From contig WFNB01000097.1 in NCBI GenBank assembly GCA_015488755.1, positions 1 to 62,122 of the forward strand: a DNA stretch of 62,122 nucleotides, given 5' to 3'. Position 1 is the stretch's first letter. Each line of letters opens with the position of its first letter. The stretch is from Gammaproteobacteria bacterium (GTDB taxonomy: Bacteria > Pseudomonadota > Gammaproteobacteria > GRL18). Positions 28,230-36,604 of this stretch are shown piece after piece. Below the pieces are notes generated by a model. That model did no database searches, was not told the origin of the DNA, and saw nothing but the letters and a program-made list of their open reading frames with translations. Position numbers and translations under genes: made by a program.

Positions 28230-29003
28230 TTATTGACTCGTTTTCATATCTAATGCTTTGGTATCTAGTTTAACGTCTTGAGTTTGATTTGTTACTGTTT
28301 GCACAGCTCTTTTTTGAACATTATCCACCTTTGATTGCAAGGTGCTAAATTGTCTGATCCATGGACTTGATTTTTGTATTGACTCAGGTAAACGCTCAAC
28401 TTCATCTTTGGCATTTTGATAGCTATCAAAACTACCATATAATAAAATATAATTAGCAATGACTTTATTATTTTGTTTGCGCTCAATTTTTTGAATATAA
28501 AGCGCATTTTTTTGCAACAAGGCATTACTGGCTAAGAGTTTATCTTGCGTTGCCTGCATACTTTTTTTATTAATCCCAGTTTCTAGTTGCAGAGTATAAT
28601 AGGTTTTTGGTTGTTGTTTAAGCCAATTTAAAGGTTCTATTGAGCCATGCTTTGCCAACTTAGCCTTCTCTATTCGTTTTTTGGGGGTTTGAACTGTTTT
28701 TTTAGCCTTGACAAAATACGCATCAACCAACCCACCCTCTCTGCTCATTAATAAATAGTTATTTTTTGTACCCGAAATATTGCTTAATAAGGCTAAATTA
28801 TATTGTGCTCTTATATCACCCTTTTTAGCTAATGGTAGCCATAATTTTCTGGCTTGGGCATAATTTTTTTCTTGAAAGTATTTAATGCCCTGCTCTATTA
28901 TTGTCTGATTATCAGATTCCGTAGTGCCTGCATAAACGATTGTATGCCACCCTATGATTAGCAGCACAATAGCAATAAAAAAAGGTCGTACATTGTTTCT
29001 CAT
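28230..29003 (-). CDS. SPOR-domain periplasmic protein
   Basis: 257 residues. A signal peptide/anchor (NVRPFFIAIVLLIIGWHTIVYA) precedes a Sel1/TPR-like pair (GIKYFQEKNYAQARKLWLPLAKKGDIRAQYNLALL) and a SPOR domain at ~135-230 (YYTLQLETGINKKSMQATQDKL, YILLYGSFDSYQNAKDEVERLP, PWIRQFSTLQ). SPOR domains bind denuded peptidoglycan at septa or poles. Its location between the flagellar sigma factor cluster and fliL suggests a role in placing a cell-envelope machine, but this is only context. Confidence 0.82.
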   Translation of the reverse strand: MRNNVRPFFIAIVLLIIGWHTIVYAGTTESDNQTIIEQGIKYFQEKNYAQARKLWLPLAKKGDIRAQYNLALLSNISGTKNNYLLMSREGGLVDAYFVKAKKTVQTPKKRIEKAKLAKHGSIEPLNWLKQQPKTYYTLQLETGINKKSMQATQDKLLASNALLQKNALYIQKIERKQNNKVIANYILLYGSFDSYQNAKDEVERLPESIQKSSPWIRQFSTLQSKVDNVQKRAVQTVTNQTQDVKLDTKALDMKTSQ

Positions 29004-29060
29004 AAAAGTTTCTCATAAAATTTTTACATCACTGTTTATTTATAGAATATGGTCAATTAT

Positions 29061-29528
29061 TTAATGCAACTTCATCTTATGGGCTAATGATTTTTCTGCT
29101 TTAAGTGCCTCTTCTAAAAGCTCTTTTAAAAACACATTTAATTGTCTTTTCTCATCAATTTGCAACATATGCTGATTGGGATAAACCTTGGCTGATTGAA
29201 TGGAATAGGCACCTTCATAGGCGATCACTTCAATAACACAGGCATCATGACACACTCGCAATTCCATAGTAATGCATGATAATGGTAACGACGATACCTC
29301 CGATGGAGAACTATCATGAGATAAAGACTGCCTAAGGGAAATAATACTCGTATACTTAAATTGTTCAACCACCTCGAAATAGATACCAGAAACCGCTAAT
29401 GTCATCGTTTCACCCACTGCTAAACAAGACAATTGTGCACTTAAACGCATAAAACGACGATAGTTGGCTTCATATAAGCCCGTTGGTGTGGTAATACGAT
29501 GTGTTGATTTTTTAATTGTATGTGTCAT
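29061..29528 (-). CDS. DUF1249 (YqiB-like) protein
   Basis: 155 residues aligning by eye along its length with E. coli YqiB (DUF1249): YEANYRRFMRLSAQLS, VGETMTLAVSGIYFEVVEQFKYTSIISLRQ, ITMELRVCHDACVIEVIAYEG, VYPNQHMLQIDEKRQLNVFLKELLEEAL. It is cytoplasmic with no known biochemistry; the family is largely confined to gammaproteobacteria. It begins 30 bp after fliA. In most genomes the gene is not flagellar, so its place here is odd. Confidence 0.88.
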   Translation of the reverse strand: MTHTIKKSTHRITTPTGLYEANYRRFMRLSAQLSCLAVGETMTLAVSGIYFEVVEQFKYTSIISLRQSLSHDSSPSEVSSLPLSCITMELRVCHDACVIEVIAYEGAYSIQSAKVYPNQHMLQIDEKRQLNVFLKELLEEALKAEKSLAHKMKLH

Positions 29529-29558
29529 TAAACAATAGGCTATTGGTTCATTAAATAC

Positions 29559-30275
29559 TCAATCATTAATACGAGCTCGCAAGCGTAATTGAGCCTGACT
29601 TAACAATTGACTCACCCGTGATTCACTCACTCCCATAAGCAAACCCACTTCTTTTAGGTTCATCTCAGTATCATAATACAATGACATCACCATACGTTCA
29701 CGCTCAGGAAGCCCAGCAATTGCCTGCGCCAGACGTTGCTGTAATTCATCTGCCAACACTTCATTGACAACATTTTGTTGCCGGTCTTCAAAAATACCCA
29801 GACTATGCGTGTCATCAGAGCCAAGATCATCAAAACTTAACATACGGCAGGAATTACCGTCCATTAATATCTGATAGTATTCATCCAAGCTAATACCCAT
29901 TTCCTGAGCAACTTCAATGTCTCTGGCATCACGCCCCGTACGACGTTCTATTTCCTGAATACTGGCGCTTAAATCTCGGGCTTTTTTATGCACCGATTTA
30001 GGCGCCCAATCACTGCGTCGCACCTCATCAAGAATGGCTCCACGAATACGGATCGTCGCATAGGTTTCAAATTGCGCCCCTTGTTTGGGATCATAATTTT
30101 TACCAGCGCTAAGCAGACCAATTAAGCCCGATTGGATGATATCATCAATATGTATGTCCGCAGGCAAACGCGCTGACATATGATAAGCAATCTTCTTAAC
30201 CAACGGAGCATATTTTTCCACCAGTTGATCAGCAATGTGTTTACCTTGCGATGAATACATATTATTTGGATGCAA
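29559..30275 (-). CDS. fliA: Flagellar sigma factor FliA (sigma-28)
   Basis: 238 residues with sigma-70 regions 2, 3 and 4: YAPLVKKIAYHMSARLPADIHIDDIIQSGLIGLL, YATIRIRGAILDEVRRSDWAPKSVHKKARDL (FliA-specific), LPERERMVMSLYYDTEMNLKEVGLLMGVSESRVSQLLSQA. It directs transcription of late flagellar genes (flagellin, motor, chemotaxis). Starts at TTG 30275 or ATG 30260 are both possible; neither has ideal spacing from AGGGA. A TATAAT lies 12-15 bp before the TTG. It is placed upstream of fliL, where most gammaproteobacteria have it after flhF/flhG. Confidence 0.95.
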   Translation of the reverse strand: MHPNNMYSSQGKHIADQLVEKYAPLVKKIAYHMSARLPADIHIDDIIQSGLIGLLSAGKNYDPKQGAQFETYATIRIRGAILDEVRRSDWAPKSVHKKARDLSASIQEIERRTGRDARDIEVAQEMGISLDEYYQILMDGNSCRMLSFDDLGSDDTHSLGIFEDRQQNVVNEVLADELQQRLAQAIAGLPERERMVMSLYYDTEMNLKEVGLLMGVSESRVSQLLSQAQLRLRARIND

Positions 30276-30310
30276 TCCCTATTATTATACGACTGTATAT
30301 TACTCATGTG

Positions 30311-30494
30311 CTCTTAAATAACAAAAAATTAGCATAAATGATTTTAAAGTGCTTTTTTATGTTATTTAAAACCATTTATGCCAATTTTTTTGGCTGACGG
30401 CTCTCTTAAATAACAAAAAATTAGCACGAATGATTTTAAAGTGCTTTTTTATGTTATTTAAAACCATTTATGCCAATTTTTTTGGCTGACGGCT
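30311..30494. repeat. 92-bp tandem duplication, each copy an imperfect inverted repeat
   Basis: Copy 1 at 30311-30402 and copy 2 at 30403-30494 differ at only two adjacent positions (ATAAATG against ACGAATG), and a few bases of a third copy follow. Each copy carries arms of ~26 bases (left AATTAGCATAAATGATTTT, right starting AAAACCATTTATGCC) around a central GTGC-T6-ATGTTA loop. The mismatches become G-U pairs in a minus-strand transcript. It fills most of the 424-bp gap between divergent fliA and the TpsA-like gene. Possible uses are a regulatory element or a small miniature-element copy. Confidence 0.9.
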
Positions 30495-30699
30495 CTTGTG
30501 AGTATAACAGATAGCACAAAATATACACCTTCATAGGACACATTCAAAAAAATTATCTTTATCTATTATTTGAGTAGTCAGTCAATATAAAAAAACAGAT
30601 AAAAATGCTACTATGCTCAGAGAAATAAACCAATCCAACCAGAACTCAGGTAATCTAAGTAGTTAACATATCACCTAATGGCAATAAGAGAATGATTAA

Positions 30700-33534
30700 A
30701 TGAAAGCTTATATTCTGCAGATTTTACTTGTTACCTATCTGTTAAGTAAGCCGACAAATAGCAGTGCAGAGATCATCACCGATGGTAGTGTCGGCACAGC
30801 TCAAACACTCTCCGGACCTCATTATATCATTGGACAAGAACTAGGCACTCGAGCAGGTAATAACCTGTTTCATAGTTTTAAAAGCTTTAATCTCAATACA
30901 AGTAATGGTCTTAGTGAAAGCGCTACCTTTACTGGCTCTGCCGATATTAAGAATGTCATTAGCCGTGTGACAGGGGGGGAATTATCAACTATTAATGGTT
31001 CATTAACGTCTGAAATAGGCCAAGCCAATTTTTATTTTCTAAACCCTGCTGGGGTAATATTTGGTGAACAGGCCAAAATTAATGTCCCTGCAGCCTTTCA
31101 TATTAGCACAGCCAATGCATTACGCTTTAGCGATGGTACTATCTACTATAGCGATTCAAGCAAGCCAAGCACTTTAGGTATTGCCCAACCAGAAGCCTTT
31201 GGTTTTTTAAAACCACAACAAGACAGCACCATTGCCGTTAATGGCAGTCAGCTAAATTTTACCCAAGGGAGTCAAGTATCGGTTATAGCCAATACTATTT
31301 TTCTAACAAACAGCCTTATTAACAACCCTGAGGGGAACCTCTATTTATTTGCCAACGGCAGTCAAACAGCTTATGTCAACTTAAATCCACCATTATCTCA
31401 ACAAGCCAACGGTAGTTTTATTGCTAATTCAAGCTTGGTAAACACCTCTGGTAATGGTGCAGGAAACCTAGAGGTAGGTGCTAAGGATCTCTTACTTAAT
31501 GGTGCTATTTTTTTAAACTCCAATCTCGGTTCAAAACCTGCTGAGGGGAAGATACACATACAAAGCAGCACCTTACAGCTTTACAATGGCGGACAAATTG
31601 GGGGCGTAAGCACTGGAGCAGGAAAAGGTCCTGATCTTTACGTCGATAGTGATTACTTATTAATATCAGGCATAAGTGGTCAATTAACCGGTATTGGTAC
31701 AAATTCTACTGCGGGAGCCAAAGGCAATGCTGGTAATGTGATCATCAATATTAATGAGTCATTAGAACTCTATGATGGTGCAGAAATATTTGGTTCTACC
31801 GCATCTGCTGGCAATGCTGGCAATATTACTATCAATGCCAAAGATATACGAGTTAAGGGCATTGAGGGGCAACTATCACAAATTGCCAGTAATACCTTTG
31901 CCGAGGGTCATTCTGGAGACATTAATATTACGGTTGATAATGCGCTAGAAATTTTTCAGTTTGCAGAAATATCAGATAGTACCACGGCAGTAGGCAATGC
32001 TGGTTCGTTAACAATTCAGGCAAAGAACATCCACCTAGATAATCAAGGCTCAAACTATCCCCCATCCATTTTAAGCAGTGCCACCCCAAGCGCTAGCGGT
32101 CTTTCAGGTAGCATCACAATTAAAGCAGAAAATATTCTTTTAGTTGGCTCAAATATTTTAGTTTCTAATTTAGGCACCGCCGATATCAAACAGTTCGACC
32201 CATCCCAAAGAGGGGTTATTTCTATAGATGCCGATAATATGATCCTGTCTGATGACTCTCAAATCAATGCAGGAACCACTGGAAGAATACCTGCCAATAA
32301 TATTTATTTATCATTGAGTGATACGCTTTATCTAAACAATATGAGTGAAATTGTTAGCACGGGCATTGAGGGAGATGCCGGCAATATAACCATAACAGCA
32401 AAAAATATTAGCATAATAGAACAATCATTAATCAATAATGACAGCCAAGGTAGTGGTGATGCAGGTAATATTCAATTATCAATCAGTGATGATTTAACCA
32501 TGATGAATCAAGGGTTTATTTCCAGTAGTACCGATGCTCAGGGAAATGCCGGTGGGGTCAGCATTCTGGCAAACAACATTAATATGGCCAATAATTCCAG
32601 TATTTTCAGTGCTGCTACAAACAATGCAAGCGGTTCTGTCGGTGACATTATTATAAAGGCCAATAGCATCAATTTAGAGAATGCAGCAGCTATTTCTATT
32701 GACCATTTTAATGAAGATATTACTAGCAATTCAGATAACATCCAGCAAGGAAGTTTATCAATTGACACTCAATCACTACGTTTAGTTAATGGCATTATTG
32801 GAGCAAACGCTTATGGTAGCGCTCCTGCAAGTAATATTAAACTAACGATTGCAGATAATTTATGGCTAATCAATAGCGCTATTTCTTCTTTTGCAGTGAC
32901 TAATGATGGGGGGGCAATTCACCTTATTGGCAATGCCGATTCTATTATGGAAAATAGCACCATTACAACCTCTACCAAAGGAGGTAATGGTGGTGATATT
33001 ATTATTCAAAGTAACAGTCTTATTATGGATGGGGGCTTTATTCAGGCCAATACCTCGGGTGGTTCACAAGGCGGTGATATCACCATACACGTACCTTATT
33101 TAATCACCCGACATGCCTTATCCCCCCAAGTTGGTGGTAGCGAAAAAGAAAGTTTTACACCTCATTCTGGTCTTAATATCATCCAAGCTGCTGCTCCCGA
33201 AGGCAACCCTGGAGAATTGGCGTTGGCCATTCCCAATATTGATATTAGCAATTCTTTAGCCGTTCTATCCAGCCACTTTATGCAAGCCAGTAATATCGCT
33301 GACAATCCTTGCTCTGCTAATAAAACTCAAGCAAGCAGCTTAATTTCTACTGGCCGAGGTGGCATACCTCATGAAGTCAAAGCACCTTCTACAATTTCTT
33401 TAGGTGCTAAACGATTGGAACAACTTAGAGACAAGAGATCTTTTAAAAGTACTGGTAACGCACCACCAAAGATACCCAGAGTTGCACAAACATCGGACAA
33501 AAAATTAGCATTATGGGGCTGTCATTCACTATAA
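30700..33534 (+). CDS. TpsA-like filamentous haemagglutinin-domain exoprotein
   Basis: 944 residues. A signal peptide ends SSA (residue 23), followed by the TPS secretion domain: ITDGSVGTAQTLSGPHYIIGQELGTRAGNNLFHSFKSFNL, with ISRVTGGELSTINGSL, and ANFYFLNPAGVIFGEQAKINVPAAFHISTAN. The body repeats GNAGNITINAKDI-like turns, typical of a right-handed beta helix. One Cys near 890 and a late Cys may form a C-terminal disulfide. The matching TpsB pore gene is not in the window; two-partner systems can have a distant TpsB. Confidence 0.93.
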   Translation: MKAYILQILLVTYLLSKPTNSSAEIITDGSVGTAQTLSGPHYIIGQELGTRAGNNLFHSFKSFNLNTSNGLSESATFTGSADIKNVISRVTGGELSTINGSLTSEIGQANFYFLNPAGVIFGEQAKINVPAAFHISTANALRFSDGTIYYSDSSKPSTLGIAQPEAFGFLKPQQDSTIAVNGSQLNFTQGSQVSVIANTIFLTNSLINNPEGNLYLFANGSQTAYVNLNPPLSQQANGSFIANSSLVNTSGNGAGNLEVGAKDLLLNGAIFLNSNLGSKPAEGKIHIQSSTLQLYNGGQIGGVSTGAGKGPDLYVDSDYLLISGISGQLTGIGTNSTAGAKGNAGNVIININESLELYDGAEIFGSTASAGNAGNITINAKDIRVKGIEGQLSQIASNTFAEGHSGDINITVDNALEIFQFAEISDSTTAVGNAGSLTIQAKNIHLDNQGSNYPPSILSSATPSASGLSGSITIKAENILLVGSNILVSNLGTADIKQFDPSQRGVISIDADNMILSDDSQINAGTTGRIPANNIYLSLSDTLYLNNMSEIVSTGIEGDAGNITITAKNISIIEQSLINNDSQGSGDAGNIQLSISDDLTMMNQGFISSSTDAQGNAGGVSILANNINMANNSSIFSAATNNASGSVGDIIIKANSINLENAAAISIDHFNEDITSNSDNIQQGSLSIDTQSLRLVNGIIGANAYGSAPASNIKLTIADNLWLINSAISSFAVTNDGGAIHLIGNADSIMENSTITTSTKGGNGGDIIIQSNSLIMDGGFIQANTSGGSQGGDITIHVPYLITRHALSPQVGGSEKESFTPHSGLNIIQAAAPEGNPGELALAIPNIDISNSLAVLSSHFMQASNIADNPCSANKTQASSLISTGRGGIPHEVKAPSTISLGAKRLEQLRDKRSFKSTGNAPPKIPRVAQTSDKKLALWGCHSL

Positions 33535-33590
33535 TTTTTCCATAAATACGACCTAGGTATGAGCTACCACCCCAAAATATAAGGAAATAT

Positions 33591-34919
33591 ATGCGTCTTA
33601 TTCGCTTATTAAAAAATGATCTTGCTAAAGAGATTGCTGACTGGGTTAGTGATGGTATTATTTCTGTCACTCAGGCAGAGAAAATTTGTGCTCGTTATGA
33701 TATTGATTACCATCAGGCTAAACCACAGATGTTTGGTTATCATGTGCTGATCAGTCTGGCCTATTTATTTGTTGGTTTAGCAGTTATTACATTGCTAGGG
33801 GCTAATTGGGATGATATTCCTCGGGCATTAAGGATGTGGGGCTTAATTACCCTGACCATGCTGACTCAAGGTATTGCCATACGCAAATATCATCTAGGTG
33901 ATGATACCGGTGCAGTAGGTATTTTTTTATTAGGTAATTTATTTTTTGGTGCCTCTATTATTCTTATTGCCCAAATTTACCATTTGGGTGAACACATGCC
34001 CGATGGTGTTTTTTGGTGGGCCTTGGGTTGCTTACCTATTGCTGTTCTCATCAAGAGCCGTTGGCTGGCAATACAGGCAAATTTACTGGCTCTTGTCTGG
34101 TTTTTTTTAGAAGTCAATATGGGCTTTTTCCCCAGTCTTTTTCCTCTATTTATTGCGGCATCACTGATTATTTTATATCAATCAAAACAAAGCATTATAC
34201 TATTTCTTTTAAGCCTAATCAGCATTGCCTGCTTTTTTGAATACTCATTGTCTGCACTCTGGCAGGAAAAACATTATTTTGATATTTATGAAGAACACCT
34301 AGGTAGTAGTGCAGCACTCTTGCTATTTGCTTATAGTATTAGCCTCTATCTGGAACAGAAAAAATCCATTATTGCTCAAGATTACGCAACCGTTCTGACA
34401 TTATGGTGCCTACGCTTTAGTTTACTATTTTTTCTGGTAATGAGTTTTCAAGAGCCATGGGATACCCTACTTAAAAGCCAATGGGCTCATCAAACAGCCA
34501 TGTTGATCATAGTCGGCCTATTATCTCTAGGGGCATGCTTCTTTGCCTATAAGGCTAAGAAGTTACTACCGTTTCTTTACATTATGGTCGTTTACTTGGC
34601 TCTTTTAGTCACTCTTTTAAGCAGTGATGATCGTTCACACGCTCTTTATTTTCAAATTGCTGATAATATAATATTAATTGCTATTGGTATCACCTTGATC
34701 ATTAGAGGGATACAACAAGGCATTTCTCATTACTTTTTTCTTGGCATTGCCACCATTCTATTAACCGCCCTTATGCGCTATATTGATTTAATTGGTGATT
34801 ATATTGGCGGTGCTGTCTTATTTATGTTGTTTGCATTGCTCTTAATTGGTGCGGCAAAGTATTGGAAAAAGCATCAAGCATTAGAATTTAACAAAGCCAC
34901 ACAAAGGGAAGTGATATGA
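33591..34919 (+). CDS. DUF2157 membrane protein
   Basis: 442 residues. The N-terminal cytoplasmic helix pair fits DUF2157 (KNDLAKEIADWVSDGIISVTQAEKICARYDID), followed by about twelve transmembrane helices containing the family stretch LGANWDDIPRALRMWGLI. AAGGAA precedes the ATG. It overlaps the next gene by 4 bp (ATGA type), so the two are translated together; DUF2157 and GDYXXLXY proteins form a conserved pair in many bacteria. The function is unknown. Confidence 0.9.
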   Translation: MRLIRLLKNDLAKEIADWVSDGIISVTQAEKICARYDIDYHQAKPQMFGYHVLISLAYLFVGLAVITLLGANWDDIPRALRMWGLITLTMLTQGIAIRKYHLGDDTGAVGIFLLGNLFFGASIILIAQIYHLGEHMPDGVFWWALGCLPIAVLIKSRWLAIQANLLALVWFFLEVNMGFFPSLFPLFIAASLIILYQSKQSIILFLLSLISIACFFEYSLSALWQEKHYFDIYEEHLGSSAALLLFAYSISLYLEQKKSIIAQDYATVLTLWCLRFSLLFFLVMSFQEPWDTLLKSQWAHQTAMLIIVGLLSLGACFFAYKAKKLLPFLYIMVVYLALLVTLLSSDDRSHALYFQIADNIILIAIGITLIIRGIQQGISHYFFLGIATILLTALMRYIDLIGDYIGGAVLFMLFALLLIGAAKYWKKHQALEFNKATQREVI

Positions 34920-35437
34920 ATAATAAACAGACCCTATTTTTATCTCTGGCCTTGGCTTTTCAGTTTTCTATTTTATCTGGTATGTATGTTCTGGCAGCCC
35001 TGCCTTTGTGGACAGGCAAAGAAATTAAACTGAACACCAAACCGGTTGATCCTCGGTCACTCTTTCGTGGTAATTATGCGCTACTTAAATACGATATATC
35101 TGAAATTGATCAGCAATCCTTGCCGACAAAAAACAAACTGCGCAATGGTGAAAAAATCTATATTACATTAATAGCAGGAGAAAATAACATCTACCAGTTT
35201 TCTCAGGCAAGCCTCAAACAACCGGATAATGGTACCTTTTTAGTTGGCCGTATACAGAACCGATCTTGGTCTAATGCATCTGGTTATTATTCAATAAAAT
35301 ACGGTATAGAAGCCTTCTTCGCCCCCAAAGAAAAGGCACTTGCTTTAGAAAAACAGTTAAGAAATAATGCCATTGCTGTGTTAATGGTTGCTAGTAATGG
35401 TAAAGCTCGATTAAAAGACGTTATAAGTGCAAAGTAA
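34916..35437 (+). CDS. GDYXXLXY-family membrane-anchored protein
   Basis: 173 residues with one N-terminal transmembrane helix (LFLSLALAFQFSILSGMYVLAAL). The defining motif here reads RGNYALLKYDIS, with Asn in place of the usual Asp. The C-terminal domain has YGIEAFFAPKEKALALE and ends RLKDVI, both family-typical. It is the usual partner of DUF2157. Its end lies 5 bp from the convergent permease gene, with no clear terminator between. Confidence 0.87.
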   Translation: MNNKQTLFLSLALAFQFSILSGMYVLAALPLWTGKEIKLNTKPVDPRSLFRGNYALLKYDISEIDQQSLPTKNKLRNGEKIYITLIAGENNIYQFSQASLKQPDNGTFLVGRIQNRSWSNASGYYSIKYGIEAFFAPKEKALALEKQLRNNAIAVLMVASNGKARLKDVISAK

Positions 35438-35442
35438 TCAAT

Positions 35443-36570
35443 TTACGAGCCTGAACTGCAACAGCTACCACCACTACAACCACCTGTTTTTATAATAGTT
35501 GATTTTTTATTAATCATGTATTTAATCGACAAATAGAGAAGGATTACTGAGGAGACCTGTGCCAGAAAGCCTGGGGCTTCTTCTTCATCAAAAACAAAGA
35601 GTTGCCCCAAGCTATCAGGGAAAAAACTATCAAATAAAAAGCCAAAGACCAAGCTGCCAATAATAACCGAAGACAAATAAATAATTAATGATGTTTTTCC
35701 CAAAGTCTTTAATACTACACTCATAGTAATTGTATTGGTTGCAGGTCCTGCTGTGAGAAAGATAAAGGCGGCTCCAGGGGAAAAACCAGCTGAAAGCAGT
35801 GATAAACCCAGAGGAATCGAGGCCGTTGCACAGACATAGAGAGGCATCGAAACCAATAAGATCAGAGTATAGTTGATTAATGGATTAGTAGAAATATAAT
35901 CGACCAGATCCTCTGGCATAAAAGTAACAATCAGGGCACCCAAAAACAAACCCACCATTAACGAGCGAGCAATATCCTTATAAATATCATCAAAGGCATA
36001 GGCAATTATTTTTTGGACGAGATTTTTTCTATCTTCTGCCTTAATAATGCTAATAGTAAGAGGCTTACCAATAGGGCTGGTGGCACTATTATTTGCAGCT
36101 TCATTATCTTTATCTATTACAGGCTCAACACTATCCACCCGTGAGTCACTCTTTTCTTTTACCATTAAAAGAGTCAGCAAACCCGCAAATAAAGAAATAA
36201 TAACCGAAGTTAACACTCGATAGAGGGTAAATAACCAACCAAATACCGCATAGGTTGCCATAATAGAATCAGCCCCCGTGATTGGAGTAGAGATAAGAAA
36301 CGTCTGTATGGCACTGCGTGACGCGCCACTTTTTTTTAGTGCACTGACAAAGGGAATGACACTGCACGAACAAAGAGGCAATGGAATACCTAACACAGCC
36401 GCCTTAATATTAGCCATAAAATTGTGCTCACCCAAATGTTTTTTAATGAATGAGTCGGGTAATAGCACCTTAAAAACACCGGCAATAATAACGCCAAGCA
36501 AAATAAAAAAAGCAATGGAATTGAGTAATAACCAAAAATTACTGAGCAACTCCAATATAATTTCTTTCAT
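35443..36570 (-). CDS. SO_0444-type permease (putative Cu/Zn efflux)
   Basis: 375 residues, 8-10 helices, of the DUF318/ArsP-related permease family. The key site is LPLCSCSVIPFVSALKKSGASRSA, followed by FLISTPITGADSIM and ATASIPLGLSLLSAGFSPGAAFIFLTAGPATNTITM. The C terminus is Cys-rich (GGCSGGSCCSS), as in SO_0444-like exporters. It likely exports Cu, Zn or a metalloid across the inner membrane, with the Cys tail handling the metal. It is in the same direction as feoAB but feoB lies upstream with 34 bp between. Confidence 0.82.
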   Translation of the reverse strand: MKEIILELLSNFWLLLNSIAFFILLGVIIAGVFKVLLPDSFIKKHLGEHNFMANIKAAVLGIPLPLCSCSVIPFVSALKKSGASRSAIQTFLISTPITGADSIMATYAVFGWLFTLYRVLTSVIISLFAGLLTLLMVKEKSDSRVDSVEPVIDKDNEAANNSATSPIGKPLTISIIKAEDRKNLVQKIIAYAFDDIYKDIARSLMVGLFLGALIVTFMPEDLVDYISTNPLINYTLILLVSMPLYVCATASIPLGLSLLSAGFSPGAAFIFLTAGPATNTITMSVVLKTLGKTSLIIYLSSVIIGSLVFGFLFDSFFPDSLGQLFVFDEEEAPGFLAQVSSVILLYLSIKYMINKKSTIIKTGGCSGGSCCSSGS

Positions 36571-36604
36571 AAATAAACCTTTTGCAAAAAACTAAACCAC
36601 TAAC

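Noticed and set aside
30311-30494. Possible CRISPR or sigma-54 site in the 92-bp repeats
   Set aside because: Only two adjoining copies with no spacers, and TGGCA is not followed by GC at 10-bp spacing.
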